From contig JBMFGW010000151.1 of the NCBI GenBank assembly GCA_049977145.1, positions 1 through 6,789 of the forward strand: DNA of 6,789 nt, in the 5' to 3' direction. The notes beneath the pieces were generated by a model, which worked only from the letters and a program-made list of their open reading frames with translations, was not told the DNA's origin and did no database searches. The stretch comes from JAMDCX01 sp049977145. Its GTDB lineage: Bacteria > Planctomycetota > Phycisphaerae > WQYP01. This document shows positions 1 to 6,655 of this stretch, in pieces (position 1 is the first letter of the stretch; each line of letters opens with the position of its first letter). The position numbers were made by a program, and so were the translations under genes.

Positions 1-1
1 G

Positions 2-268
2 ATGACCAACACGCTCAAAGAAGACGGCATTTTCCCCGTCATGGCCACCCAGATGCTCGGAATCGGAGAGGAAACCGGCGCGCTGGAGGTGATGGCGGCA
101 AAGGTCGCCGATTTTTACGAAGGGGAGGTGGAGGAATCGGTCAACCGCATGTCCACCCTGATGGAGCCCATCATCATGGTGATCCTTGGCGTCATCGTGG
201 GAACGCTGGTCGTGGCCATGTACATGCCGATCTTCAAGATGGGCGCGGTGGTGACGCATGGGGGGTGA
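2..268 (+). CDS. pilC: Type IV pilus inner-membrane platform protein PilC, C-terminal fragment
   Basis: This is the last 88 residues of a type II secretion F (T2SSF) family protein; the rest lies before the window, and the ATG at base 2 is probably internal. Seen: a motif resembling the second T2SSF domain (FPVMATQMLGIGEETGALE, about residues 11-29), an amphipathic stretch, MEPIIM, a hydrophobic membrane segment (about 57-76) and the ending MYMPIFKMGAVV. That ending is typical of PilC rather than of GspF, which usually ends in a sequence like LLPIFQ. Known role: PilC is the polytopic inner-membrane platform that couples the PilB and PilT ATPases to pilin insertion and removal. The stop at 266-268 lies 10 bases before the preferred pilV start, so the pilin genes are probably co-transcribed with it. 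PilC more often sits beside pilB and pilD, so its place directly ahead of the minor pilins is slightly unusual. The family call is secure; PilC versus a GspF paralogue is likely but not proven. Confidence 0.9.
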   Translation: MTNTLKEDGIFPVMATQMLGIGEETGALEVMAAKVADFYEGEVEESVNRMSTLMEPIIMVILGVIVGTLVVAMYMPIFKMGAVVTHGG

Positions 269-269
269 G
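261..269 (+). promoter_or_regulatory. Ribosome binding site for the pilV-like gene, deciding its start
   Basis: A purine-rich GGGGGTGAG run overlaps the pilC stop codon and ends 9 bases before the ATG at 279. The alternative in-frame ATG at 258 lies upstream of this run and has no comparable site of its own. This supports 279 as the start, which also gives a normal-length prepilin leader, and suggests translational coupling to pilC. Confidence 0.6.
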
Positions 270-278
270 CGTTCTCTC

Positions 279-734
279 ATGAATGAGACACCCAAAGAGC
301 GCGGCATGTCGCTCATTGAGGTGATGATCGCCATGACGATCCTCGCTATCGGTCTGCTCGGTCTGGCCTATTTGCAGGCTAACGCAGCCCAGTATTTTGG
401 CACAGCTGCAGTCAACAGCAACGCCGCTTTCCTCAGCAACGCCATGCTGGCCAATATCTGGGGAGGTGGTAATTCTAACATTAGCGGTTTTAACGGAGCA
501 AACACGGCCAATTCGGCCACTTGGCCACAAAGCGGAGTTTCCGCATGGGCAGTGTCCACCTGGGCCAACAACGTCCAAAGCACCCTTCCCGGCGGCCAAG
601 GGACCATTCAGGTATTAAACTCTTCCGGCGGTGCCTGTACGCAACCACCTTGCACTGCCACCGTCGCCATTACTTGGTCCAGCGCGTCAGGAACACAGAC
701 CTATGCAGCCAGCGAATACATCATTCAACCTTAA
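279..734 (+). CDS. pilV: Type IV pilus minor pilin, PilV-like
   Basis: A 151-residue prepilin. Starting at 279 gives a 9-residue leader, MNETPKERG, then the cleavage site and MSLIEVMIAMTILAIGLLGL, a class III signal with Gly at -1, Met at +1 and Glu at +5 (residue 14). This is the substrate pattern for the prepilin peptidase PilD, and the hydrophobic helix would anchor the subunit in the inner membrane and later in the pilus core. The C-terminal part has LPGGQGTIQVL and then ATVAITWS, a pattern common in PilV proteins, with a close cysteine pair (C120, C125) that could form a disulfide. In known systems PilV joins PilW, PilX and PilY1 in the priming/tip complex. An earlier in-frame ATG at 258 would give a 16-residue leader overlapping pilC, and is less favoured. 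The 3' end overlaps the next gene by 32 bases. The pilin family is certain; the PilV assignment rests on order and the C-terminal motif. Confidence 0.88.
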   Translation: MNETPKERGMSLIEVMIAMTILAIGLLGLAYLQANAAQYFGTAAVNSNAAFLSNAMLANIWGGGNSNISGFNGANTANSATWPQSGVSAWAVSTWANNVQSTLPGGQGTIQVLNSSGGACTQPPCTATVAITWSSASGTQTYAASEYIIQP

Positions 735-1860
735 CCACTCCAGTACACCCAACACGCAGGGTTTAACCCTGATCGAACTGATGGTGGCGATGGCCATTTC
801 CGTCATCGTAGGCATCGCCATTTTCGAGATTTTCATACAAACCGAATATGGTTACCTTCATAATCGGGGGACCGGGGATATCGTCAATGCGGATCGCCAT
901 GCGCTGCACGTCGTGTCAATCTATCTCAGCAATGCAGGTTACGGCATGGCAGGCCTGCCCGGTTGCCAGACCACCTACACTTACCAAAATACTGCTATTA
1001 CGCCGGTATCTGCTATTACGGTGAGTCCCGGCGGCACCCCAACTACGAGCGCTCCCCAACCGGTATCACTAACTATTAATATGAGTGCATCCCAATTCGC
1101 GGGGGTGCCCATTGGACAGATGGTGCAAAGCCCTTCGCCCAGTGCGACCAATTTCCATCTGAATTCCCAGCCGGGGGCGGGCACGACGTGTCAAACGAGC
1201 ATTCAATCCGGGGATACGCTGATCGCGGCGTTTAGCGGTGGTGCTTGCGGCATGGTCGTGGCCACCAAGACGCCAAGCAGCCAAAAAGGCGCCTGCGTGA
1301 TCAACTTTGCCCCAGGCCGCAACCCGAACAACCCGCCGGGAGGATTCAATAGCCTGATTCCCAACCTGACCGCAGCAGATATGGACGCGGCTCAGGTATA
1401 CGACGTCGGTAACGGTCAACTGAGCAGCCTCACCTTTTCGGTAGTGCCGGGGACCAACGCAGGACCGGGCCAACTACAGCTTTCCTCTGGCGGCGGCACA
1501 CCTGCGCTTTTTGCCCAAGGCATTGATGATCTGCAGGTGCTCTTCGGCTTTAACCTCGCTGGCGGTCAATCCGTCACCAGCTATGGGTACTTTCCAACCA
1601 TAAGTCAAATCCAATCGAATCCAGACTTGATCAGCGATATCCGAACGGTCATGGTGGTAATGGTGGCTCAGAGCGTGTTAAAAACGGCAGGAACCGTAAC
1701 CCCCGGCCAGTTATTGCTCATTCCTGCCATTCCAGCTTCAGAGAGCGTCACAGGGGCCGACCTGCCCGCAGTGTACTATCAGCCCCCCGCCGGAGTTAAT
1801 AACGAGCAATTCAACGTCATGCGCACCACGGTTCCTGTAATGAACCTGATCTGGCACTAG
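703..1860 (+). CDS. pilW: Type IV pilus minor pilin, PilW-like
   Basis: A 385-residue prepilin. The chosen ATG at 703 lies inside the end of the PilV-like gene, with a weak AGGAAC site 8 bases upstream. It gives a 20-residue leader ending in Gly, then LTLIELMVAMAISVIVGIAI with Glu at +5 (residue 25). Leu at +1 is less usual than Phe or Met. The open frame runs back to 631, but that longer start would put the pilin signal over 40 residues in, so it was rejected. The C-terminal half has two PilW-like hallmarks: AQGIDDLQVLFGFN (I274 onward) and ISDIRTVMVVMVAQS (I313 onward). The body is rich in Ser, Thr, Gly and Pro and has four cysteines (C88, C163, C182, C198). Known role: PilW bridges PilX and PilV in the minor-pilin priming complex that recruits PilY1. 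Its position in a V-W-X-Y1 order supports the name. Confidence 0.87.
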   Translation: MQPANTSFNLNHSSTPNTQGLTLIELMVAMAISVIVGIAIFEIFIQTEYGYLHNRGTGDIVNADRHALHVVSIYLSNAGYGMAGLPGCQTTYTYQNTAITPVSAITVSPGGTPTTSAPQPVSLTINMSASQFAGVPIGQMVQSPSPSATNFHLNSQPGAGTTCQTSIQSGDTLIAAFSGGACGMVVATKTPSSQKGACVINFAPGRNPNNPPGGFNSLIPNLTAADMDAAQVYDVGNGQLSSLTFSVVPGTNAGPGQLQLSSGGGTPALFAQGIDDLQVLFGFNLAGGQSVTSYGYFPTISQIQSNPDLISDIRTVMVVMVAQSVLKTAGTVTPGQLLLIPAIPASESVTGADLPAVYYQPPAGVNNEQFNVMRTTVPVMNLIWH

Positions 1861-1863
1861 GAG
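1860..1863 (+). promoter_or_regulatory. Ribosome binding site for the pilX-like gene
   Basis: GGAG overlaps the last base of the pilW stop codon and sits 8 bases before the ATG at 1872. It fixes the pilX start and shows tight coupling with the gene upstream. Confidence 0.6.
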
Positions 1864-1871
1864 CAGCTGGG

Positions 1872-2465
1872 ATGCAAAAAACACATAACGAATCCGGGCA
1901 AGCCTTACTGACTGCAGTCATCGTGCTGGTAATTCTGGCCATATTAGGCTACGCGGCACTGGAATACGGCAGTCAGACTGCGCGCCTTACTTTTAATGAA
2001 ACTGCCCGTAATGTGGCCCAGCATCTGGACTCCCTAGCAACACAGGACGCCATGAATTGGGGCAACACCAATATTTCTTTTCCACCCGGCACGCCTACCG
2101 GCACGGCACCCGCTTATTTTTATAATGATGCCTGTGTTAATGGTTCCGTGGGTTGCGCAACCCCCCTTACAGCAGCCCAGGTGGCAGCGACCAGTTCGAT
2201 ATGGAATACCGCAGCCACAGTCAAATCGAGCGTAGTCGCACCGCTGGCATCCAGCTTTCCAGGTGCTACCGTGAAGTGGATCATGGAATACTATGGGCAC
2301 GGCTTGTGTACTGTATCCGGATGCTCCAGCACGCAAGCCCCAACCAATGTGTGCACCTGCTATTACTATCGCGTCTCCGCGCTCACCACCAACAACCCAA
2401 ATAATCCCACGAATGGGATTGCTGCAGTCACACAAATTCTTTATCGGATACCGCAACCCCGATAA
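1872..2465 (+). CDS. pilX: Type IV pilus minor pilin, PilX-like
   Basis: A 197-residue protein with a short polar N-terminus (MQKTHNESG), then a long hydrophobic helix (QALLTAVIVLVILAILGYAA). The Gly-Gln junction fits the prepilin cleavage site. The residue at +5 would be Thr rather than Glu; absence of Glu5 is known for the PilX and GspK families, whose members cap the tip. After the helix comes a QTARLTFNETARNVAQHLDS segment resembling the amphipathic region of PilX proteins. Six cysteines occur (C88, C95, C146, C151, C161, C163), enough for up to three disulfides. The C-terminus (YYYRVSALTT, then AAVTQILYRIP) resembles the final strands of PilX-like pilins. It lies 11 bases after pilW and 14 bases before pilY1. 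The name rests on the signal, length and gene order; the globular domain is weakly recognisable by eye. Confidence 0.8.
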   Translation: MQKTHNESGQALLTAVIVLVILAILGYAALEYGSQTARLTFNETARNVAQHLDSLATQDAMNWGNTNISFPPGTPTGTAPAYFYNDACVNGSVGCATPLTAAQVAATSSIWNTAATVKSSVVAPLASSFPGATVKWIMEYYGHGLCTVSGCSSTQAPTNVCTCYYYRVSALTTNNPNNPTNGIAAVTQILYRIPQPR

Positions 2466-2467
2466 CT

Positions 2468-2472
2468 GGGAG
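2468..2472 (+). promoter_or_regulatory. Ribosome binding site for pilY1
   Basis: GGGAG lies in the short gap after the pilX stop, 7 bases before the ATG at 2480. It supports this start, which is followed directly by a normal Sec signal peptide. Confidence 0.6.
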
Positions 2473-2479
2473 AAAAATC

Positions 2480-5400
2480 ATGCGCCACGGTCCCAGAACA
2501 CGTCACTATACACTTTGGCTGGGTGCGTCCCTCGCCTTATCTTCATTCGCACTGGCCGGTGCAGCTACGCTCCCTCCGACGTTGCCGATATCCTCCATTC
2601 CGCTGATCAGTGTGCAATATGGCGCGCCACAGGTGTTGTTCGTGCTGGACAATTCGCAATCCATGGACGGGAACCTGGCGGGAGCCATTATGACGGGGTC
2701 GGGAACGGCGACAGACGGTTCGGGCAACTCGATTGATCTCAACTCCTCCAGTCCGGCGGATTATACGGTGCCTGCCGGGTTCACCGCGCCGGTAAGCGGT
2801 ACCACAAGCGGGAGTGCTGCTTATACCGTCAATGGTACTGACAACTCGGCCAGCCGCCTGAACGTCGCGAAAGAGGCTATCCAGCAGGCCTATAATCAGT
2901 GGAATGGGGTGATGGATTTCGGACTCATGGATTATGGCGTGAATGGCACCCCTAGCATAAACACCACATGGGTTTATTACATGAGCGGTCCGGGTGGCTT
3001 TGCATTTGGCACATCTTCCACAGCCCCCTCACAAACGGCAGGCGGCCTGACCGTGCAACTACAGTCGGTGCCTAACCCTTGCTATTATCCGAACACGCAG
3101 GCGACCACATCCTGCCAAGATATTCATGCCTATTTCACCAGGATAGGCGTTAGCGGAAGTTTTAGCGATCCATGGCTATACATAAAGGACACCAGTGATG
3201 AGCCGGATATCAACGATGTGCTTTATGGGGGGAGGTTGCCCTCCAACTTTATCACCTATGAGGGCCCCCACCCTGCCTCCCCCTATTCGGCTTACACCCT
3301 GAATAATTACAATTATCCCTCTATCTACGGAGCCATCAGTGAGGGGTATAAGAAAGGGACGCACGGCACCAACGGGTTCTCAACTGGCCCAACTAATGCC
3401 GGATACGTGCCTTTTTCCCCGCAGGTATGGTATTCCGAAAGAGGATTCGGGTACTACAACAGTATAACCAATTCGGGGGCATTACCAATATCTATCCAAA
3501 AATCTACAGCGAAGCAAGGCCAGCTTTTCGTCGCGCAACTTGCCCCGGAAACCAATACAAATAGCTCCGAAATAAAAGCCGATGCTGTTAATGCAACAAT
3601 GGCAGGAACATTGCAGAGTGCTTATGATTACTTGACTGGCAAGTCTCCAGGAGTCGCAGGTAACAAATGGCCAAAGCTCCCGTCCAGCACATGCACATCA
3701 AAACAGTATGTTGTTTTAGTCACAGATGGATTGCCCACTGTGGATAAAAATGGCGGGCTTTGGCCGCCACTAGGCAGTGCTGCGGCGGCTGGATATGGGG
3801 TGACGGCCACTTTTAATAAAAACGGCACCGTGAACGCCACTAATGACCAGGCTCTTACCGACACCATCGCCGCCATTACGACACTGCAGCAGGCTGGGAT
3901 AGATACCTATGTGGTTGGCATGGGTGCTGGCGTGGACCCCAACTTGAATCCTACGGCCTATGCGACACTGAACGCCATGGCCATTGCTGGAGGCACTCAG
4001 AAGGCGATAGCCGCCACCAGCCCCGCCGCCGTGGCGCAGTCGCTGAACACCATCTTACAAGCCATTGAAGCCAATCAAAGTACCACCGGCGTGGCGCTGA
4101 ACTCGTCCAGTCAAGCCGGAGCGAATCTGGTCTACCAAGCCAGCTATACCACCAAGCTCTGGATCGGCAACCTCAAGGCGGAAACCCTGAGCAGCGTGTT
4201 GACTAATCCGACCTCTCCGACTGTTTCGTGGCAAGCCGTGGGCGCCAACCCCGGCGGCACCATCACCAGCGGAAGTCTGCAAAACGGGTCGACACCTAAT
4301 GTCTTTAGCTGGAACCCAGCCTGCAACAAAACAAAAGGATGCGGCATTCCTTTTGTCTGGAATTCTTTATCCACTAACCAGCAAACAGACCTGGAACATG
4401 GCTACAGCACGCTCTCCGGCAGCCAACAAGCCAGCTTTGGGAGTGCTGCCGTATATGGTCAATCGATCATGCAATGGCTGCTGAACGGCAATACCAGCGG
4501 CGGCGTCTTCCGCATACCGTCAGCATTGCTCGCCGATATCGTCGATAGTACGCCACTCTATGTGGGAACACCGGATAATGGCAGCCTGGAGCCCTCCTAT
4601 CAGGACTTTGTCGCCGCAAACGCCAATCGTACGCCGATGGTTTATGTGGGTTCCAATGGCGGCATGTTGTACGGTTTCAATGCCCTCACCGGAACACCGG
4701 TCTTCAGCTTCGTGCCCGATGGGGTTTACCCCAATCTGGCGCAGCTCCCTCAACTGAATTACACCCACCAATACTACGTGGATGGCAGCCCAACTGAAGC
4801 GGATATCCAGTTTTCCGGCGGCACAACTACCTGGAACAGCGTGCTGGTCGGCGGCCTGGACAGTGGTGGCGACAGTATCTACGCCCTCAATGTCACCGAT
4901 CCCGCCAGTTTCTCCGCTTCGGATGTGATGTGGGAGTTTACCAACCCGGATTTGGGGCTCACCTACAGTCAGCCGCAGATCGCTGAGGTTGATGACAACG
5001 GCACGCCCACCTGGGCGGCGATTTTTGGCTCGGGCTACAACAGCCCGGCGGGGTGGCCTTACCTGTTCATCGTCAACGCGCAGACCGGCGCGCTCATTCA
5101 ATCCGTCGACCTCTGTAGTTACCTGCCCGCTAGTGAAGCCAGCTATTGCAGTGCCAGTTATCCGGATGGCTTATCGACCCCTGCGGTTGCCAGTTCCGGT
5201 AATGGCTTCGTCGCGGGCACGGTCTACGCAGGCGATCTGCAGGGCAACCTCTGGCGCATCAACGTGCAACAACTGTTAAACCCCACCACTGGCAGTAATT
5301 CGAGTACCCAACCCCCCGCAGTATCTGTACTTTTTCATGCGACGACCACACAAACCACCACCAGCGGCGGGGTGACCACAACCACTACGGTGCCGCAACC

Positions 5401-6076
5401 CATTACCACACAACCGACAGTCACAGCCAGTCCTCGGGGGGCACCTCCCGGCAACTTTGTGACCTTTGGCACGGGCCAGCTACTGACCACTAGTGATCTG
5501 ACCAATACCAATGTGCAATCCATTTACGCCATTCTCGACAACGGATCAGGTACCACCATCACCCAAAGCCAGCTGCAGGCACGGGGTATCACTGGCGCCA
5601 CGGCCACTAACGGCCAGAAGGTTATCGTGGCTGCGGCCAATACAAGCAATCTGATCAACTGGGCTTCACAGGACGGTTGGTATCTCCCCCTCACTGATGC
5701 GGGGAGCGGAAACATTCCGGTGGGTCTGCGCTCCATTACCAATATGGATTTGAATCTTAACCGGCTGATCTTTACGCTGTATGCGCCGAACACGGACACC
5801 TGCGGAGGCACTGGTCAGAGCTACCTGATGATTCTCAACTATGCGGAAGGCACCACCTTTGGACAGCCCCAATTTTTCGTCAACAACAACCTCAGCAATC
5901 CACTCACGTCAGGTGGCGCTAATGTTTCCGGCGTCTCGCTGGGCAACCAATATGCGGGGGCACCCACGCAATCCGGTAATCACCTGCTGATACCTTTGGG
6001 TAATGGCACCATCACGCCATTCACCCTGGCACCGCCTCCTGTCTCACCCGTAGGATGGAGGAGTATTATTCAGTAA
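2480..6076 (+). CDS. pilY1: Type IV pilus tip adhesin / assembly factor PilY1 (VWA plus beta-propeller)
   Basis: A 1198-residue secreted protein, close in length to known PilY1 proteins. Residues 1-28 form a Sec signal peptide (basic start, LWLGASLALSSFALAGA). The N-terminal half is a von Willebrand factor A-like domain: VLFVLDNSQSM with the MIDAS DxSxS at D57-S59-S61, SRLNVAKEAI (about 125-134), GTLQSAYDYLTG (376-389), YVVLVTDGLPT with T415-D416-G417, and YVVGMGAG near 478. About 360 residues separate the two MIDAS parts, so the domain carries a large insertion. The C-terminal half is the PilY1/Neisseria PilC beta-propeller: LADIVDSTPLYVG (D686), VYVGSNGGMLYGFNALTG, VDDNGTPTWAAIFGSGYN (D838 onward), AGDLQGNLWRIN (D919), ending GWRSIIQ. 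Known role: PilY1 sits on the minor-pilin complex at the pilus tip, promotes assembly, counters retraction and mediates adhesion and surface sensing. Cysteines come as near pairs (C201/C212, C615/C621, C879/C890). No RGD motif was seen. The call is secure; binding specificity cannot be read from the sequence. Confidence 0.93.
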   Translation: MRHGPRTRHYTLWLGASLALSSFALAGAATLPPTLPISSIPLISVQYGAPQVLFVLDNSQSMDGNLAGAIMTGSGTATDGSGNSIDLNSSSPADYTVPAGFTAPVSGTTSGSAAYTVNGTDNSASRLNVAKEAIQQAYNQWNGVMDFGLMDYGVNGTPSINTTWVYYMSGPGGFAFGTSSTAPSQTAGGLTVQLQSVPNPCYYPNTQATTSCQDIHAYFTRIGVSGSFSDPWLYIKDTSDEPDINDVLYGGRLPSNFITYEGPHPASPYSAYTLNNYNYPSIYGAISEGYKKGTHGTNGFSTGPTNAGYVPFSPQVWYSERGFGYYNSITNSGALPISIQKSTAKQGQLFVAQLAPETNTNSSEIKADAVNATMAGTLQSAYDYLTGKSPGVAGNKWPKLPSSTCTSKQYVVLVTDGLPTVDKNGGLWPPLGSAAAAGYGVTATFNKNGTVNATNDQALTDTIAAITTLQQAGIDTYVVGMGAGVDPNLNPTAYATLNAMAIAGGTQKAIAATSPAAVAQSLNTILQAIEANQSTTGVALNSSSQAGANLVYQASYTTKLWIGNLKAETLSSVLTNPTSPTVSWQAVGANPGGTITSGSLQNGSTPNVFSWNPACNKTKGCGIPFVWNSLSTNQQTDLEHGYSTLSGSQQASFGSAAVYGQSIMQWLLNGNTSGGVFRIPSALLADIVDSTPLYVGTPDNGSLEPSYQDFVAANANRTPMVYVGSNGGMLYGFNALTGTPVFSFVPDGVYPNLAQLPQLNYTHQYYVDGSPTEADIQFSGGTTTWNSVLVGGLDSGGDSIYALNVTDPASFSASDVMWEFTNPDLGLTYSQPQIAEVDDNGTPTWAAIFGSGYNSPAGWPYLFIVNAQTGALIQSVDLCSYLPASEASYCSASYPDGLSTPAVASSGNGFVAGTVYAGDLQGNLWRINVQQLLNPTTGSNSSTQPPAVSVLFHATTTQTTTSGGVTTTTTVPQPITTQPTVTASPRGAPPGNFVTFGTGQLLTTSDLTNTNVQSIYAILDNGSGTTITQSQLQARGITGATATNGQKVIVAAANTSNLINWASQDGWYLPLTDAGSGNIPVGLRSITNMDLNLNRLIFTLYAPNTDTCGGTGQSYLMILNYAEGTTFGQPQFFVNNNLSNPLTSGGANVSGVSLGNQYAGAPTQSGNHLLIPLGNGTITPFTLAPPPVSPVGWRSIIQ

Positions 6077-6111
6077 GTTTTGGAGTCTCCGATAGGGGAT
6101 CCGAAAATCCC

Positions 6112-6125
6112 CCGCCTTTAGGCGG
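6112..6125 (+). repeat. Left-end hairpin of the IS200/IS605 element
   Basis: CCGCC-TTTA-GGCGG is a perfect 5-bp stem with a TTTA loop. In IS200/IS605 elements such subterminal hairpins are the TnpA binding sites. It lies 36 bases after the pilY1 stop codon and is not followed by a T-run, so it is not a typical intrinsic terminator, though the hairpin could shape the 3' end of the pilus mRNA. Confidence 0.7.
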
Positions 6126-6154
6126 CGGATGGCACCGGTGGTATAACCATAAGG

Positions 6155-6576
6155 ATGGAATCTTATAAAAGTGGTAGCCATACGGTTTAGAACTGTAAAT
6201 ACCACCTGGTCTGGACGACGAAGTACCGTTATCAGGTATCGGTGGGGATGTTGAGCTCCGCTTCGGGAATTGCTGCGTGAGATAGCGATTAGCAAGGAAA
6301 TGATGCTTTGCGGGGTCGCTTAATCGCGATTATGTGCATTTATTGTTATGGATACCGCCTAATCTCTCGGTATCCAAGAAGACACAGTATTTGAAAGGGA
6401 AGATCTCTCACCGGTTACTGACGGAATATGCGGTGTTATGCAAACGCTACTGTGGTCAGCATTTATGGGGCCGAGGATATTGGGTGAGGAGTAGCGGAAA
6501 TGCCACATGAAGTTTGGCATGAGTACATCAATAACCACACCCCCCCGGACCAGATGATGATTTTCATGTGATGTAG
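6155..6576 (+). pseudogene. tnpA: Broken IS200/IS605-family transposase TnpA (Y1 HUH nuclease)
   Basis: Reading across frames rebuilds most of a ~140-residue TnpA. Start ATG 6155 gives MESYKSGSHTV, a TAG stop at 6188, then NCKYHLVWTTKYRYQV. After a shift near 6240, DVELRF (6247). After another near 6263, RELLREIAISKEM. After a third near 6308, a long piece from 6310 with NRDYVHLLLWIPPNLSV and QYLKGKISHRLLTEY, then LWGRGYWVRSSGNAT ending at the TGA at 6508. The next frame gives EVWHEYINNHTPP (6509), and a last shift gives DDDFHVM and TAG at 6574. Intact relatives have HUH (typically DHVH) at the metal site; here it reads DYVH, so the first His is lost. The Tyr in EYINN matches the position of the catalytic tyrosine. 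One nonsense change plus about five frameshifts make this a clear pseudogene. The family call is strong; the exact shift points are approximate. Confidence 0.85.
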
Positions 6577-6630
6577 CGACAGTCGTCGGCTTTGGTGCTG
6601 ACCGATCCGGCTTTCAGCCGTGACTTGAAG

Positions 6631-6650
6631 CCACTGGCTTTAGTCGGTCG
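6631..6650 (+). repeat. Imperfect right-end hairpin of the IS200/IS605 element
   Basis: CCACTGGC, loop TTTA, then GTCGGTCG. Of eight stem positions, five are Watson-Crick pairs, two are G-T and one is a C-C mismatch. The TTTA loop matches the left-end hairpin. The wobbles and mismatch suggest decay from a once better stem, in line with the broken transposase. A smaller CGGC/GCCG stem (6608-6620) lies just before it. Confidence 0.55.
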
Positions 6651-6655
6651 AGTTT

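Noticed and set aside
258..281. Earlier ATG at 258 as the pilV start
   Set aside because: It lies upstream of the purine-rich ribosome site and overlaps pilC; ATG 279 gives the usual short leader ending in Gly.
234..599. Minus-strand open frame (121 codons) across the pilC/pilV junction
   Set aside because: Opposes two genes with clear family motifs; its peptide shows no recognisable features.
631..705. Upstream start at 631 for pilW
   Set aside because: It would place the prepilin cleavage site after 44 residues and overlap pilV by over 100 bases; ATG 703 fits a prepilin better.
1069..1473. Minus-strand open frame (134 codons) inside pilW
   Set aside because: Antisense to a continuous PilW-like gene, no ribosome site or domain seen; a shadow frame.
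2034..2456. Minus-strand open frame (140 codons) inside pilX
   Set aside because: Antisense to the PilX-like gene; Cys/Gly/Arg-rich composition typical of reverse-strand translation.
4520..5101. Long minus-strand open frame (193 codons) opposite the PilY1 propeller
   Set aside because: It is antisense to strongly conserved PilY1 motifs (DIVDSTPLYVG, GSNGGMLYGFN) and shows no recognisable domain or ribosome site; a shadow of GC-rich coding sequence.
6112..6125. Rho-independent terminator for the pilus operon
   Set aside because: The stem is only 5 bp and is followed by ATGG rather than a T-run; it matches an IS200/IS605 end hairpin instead.
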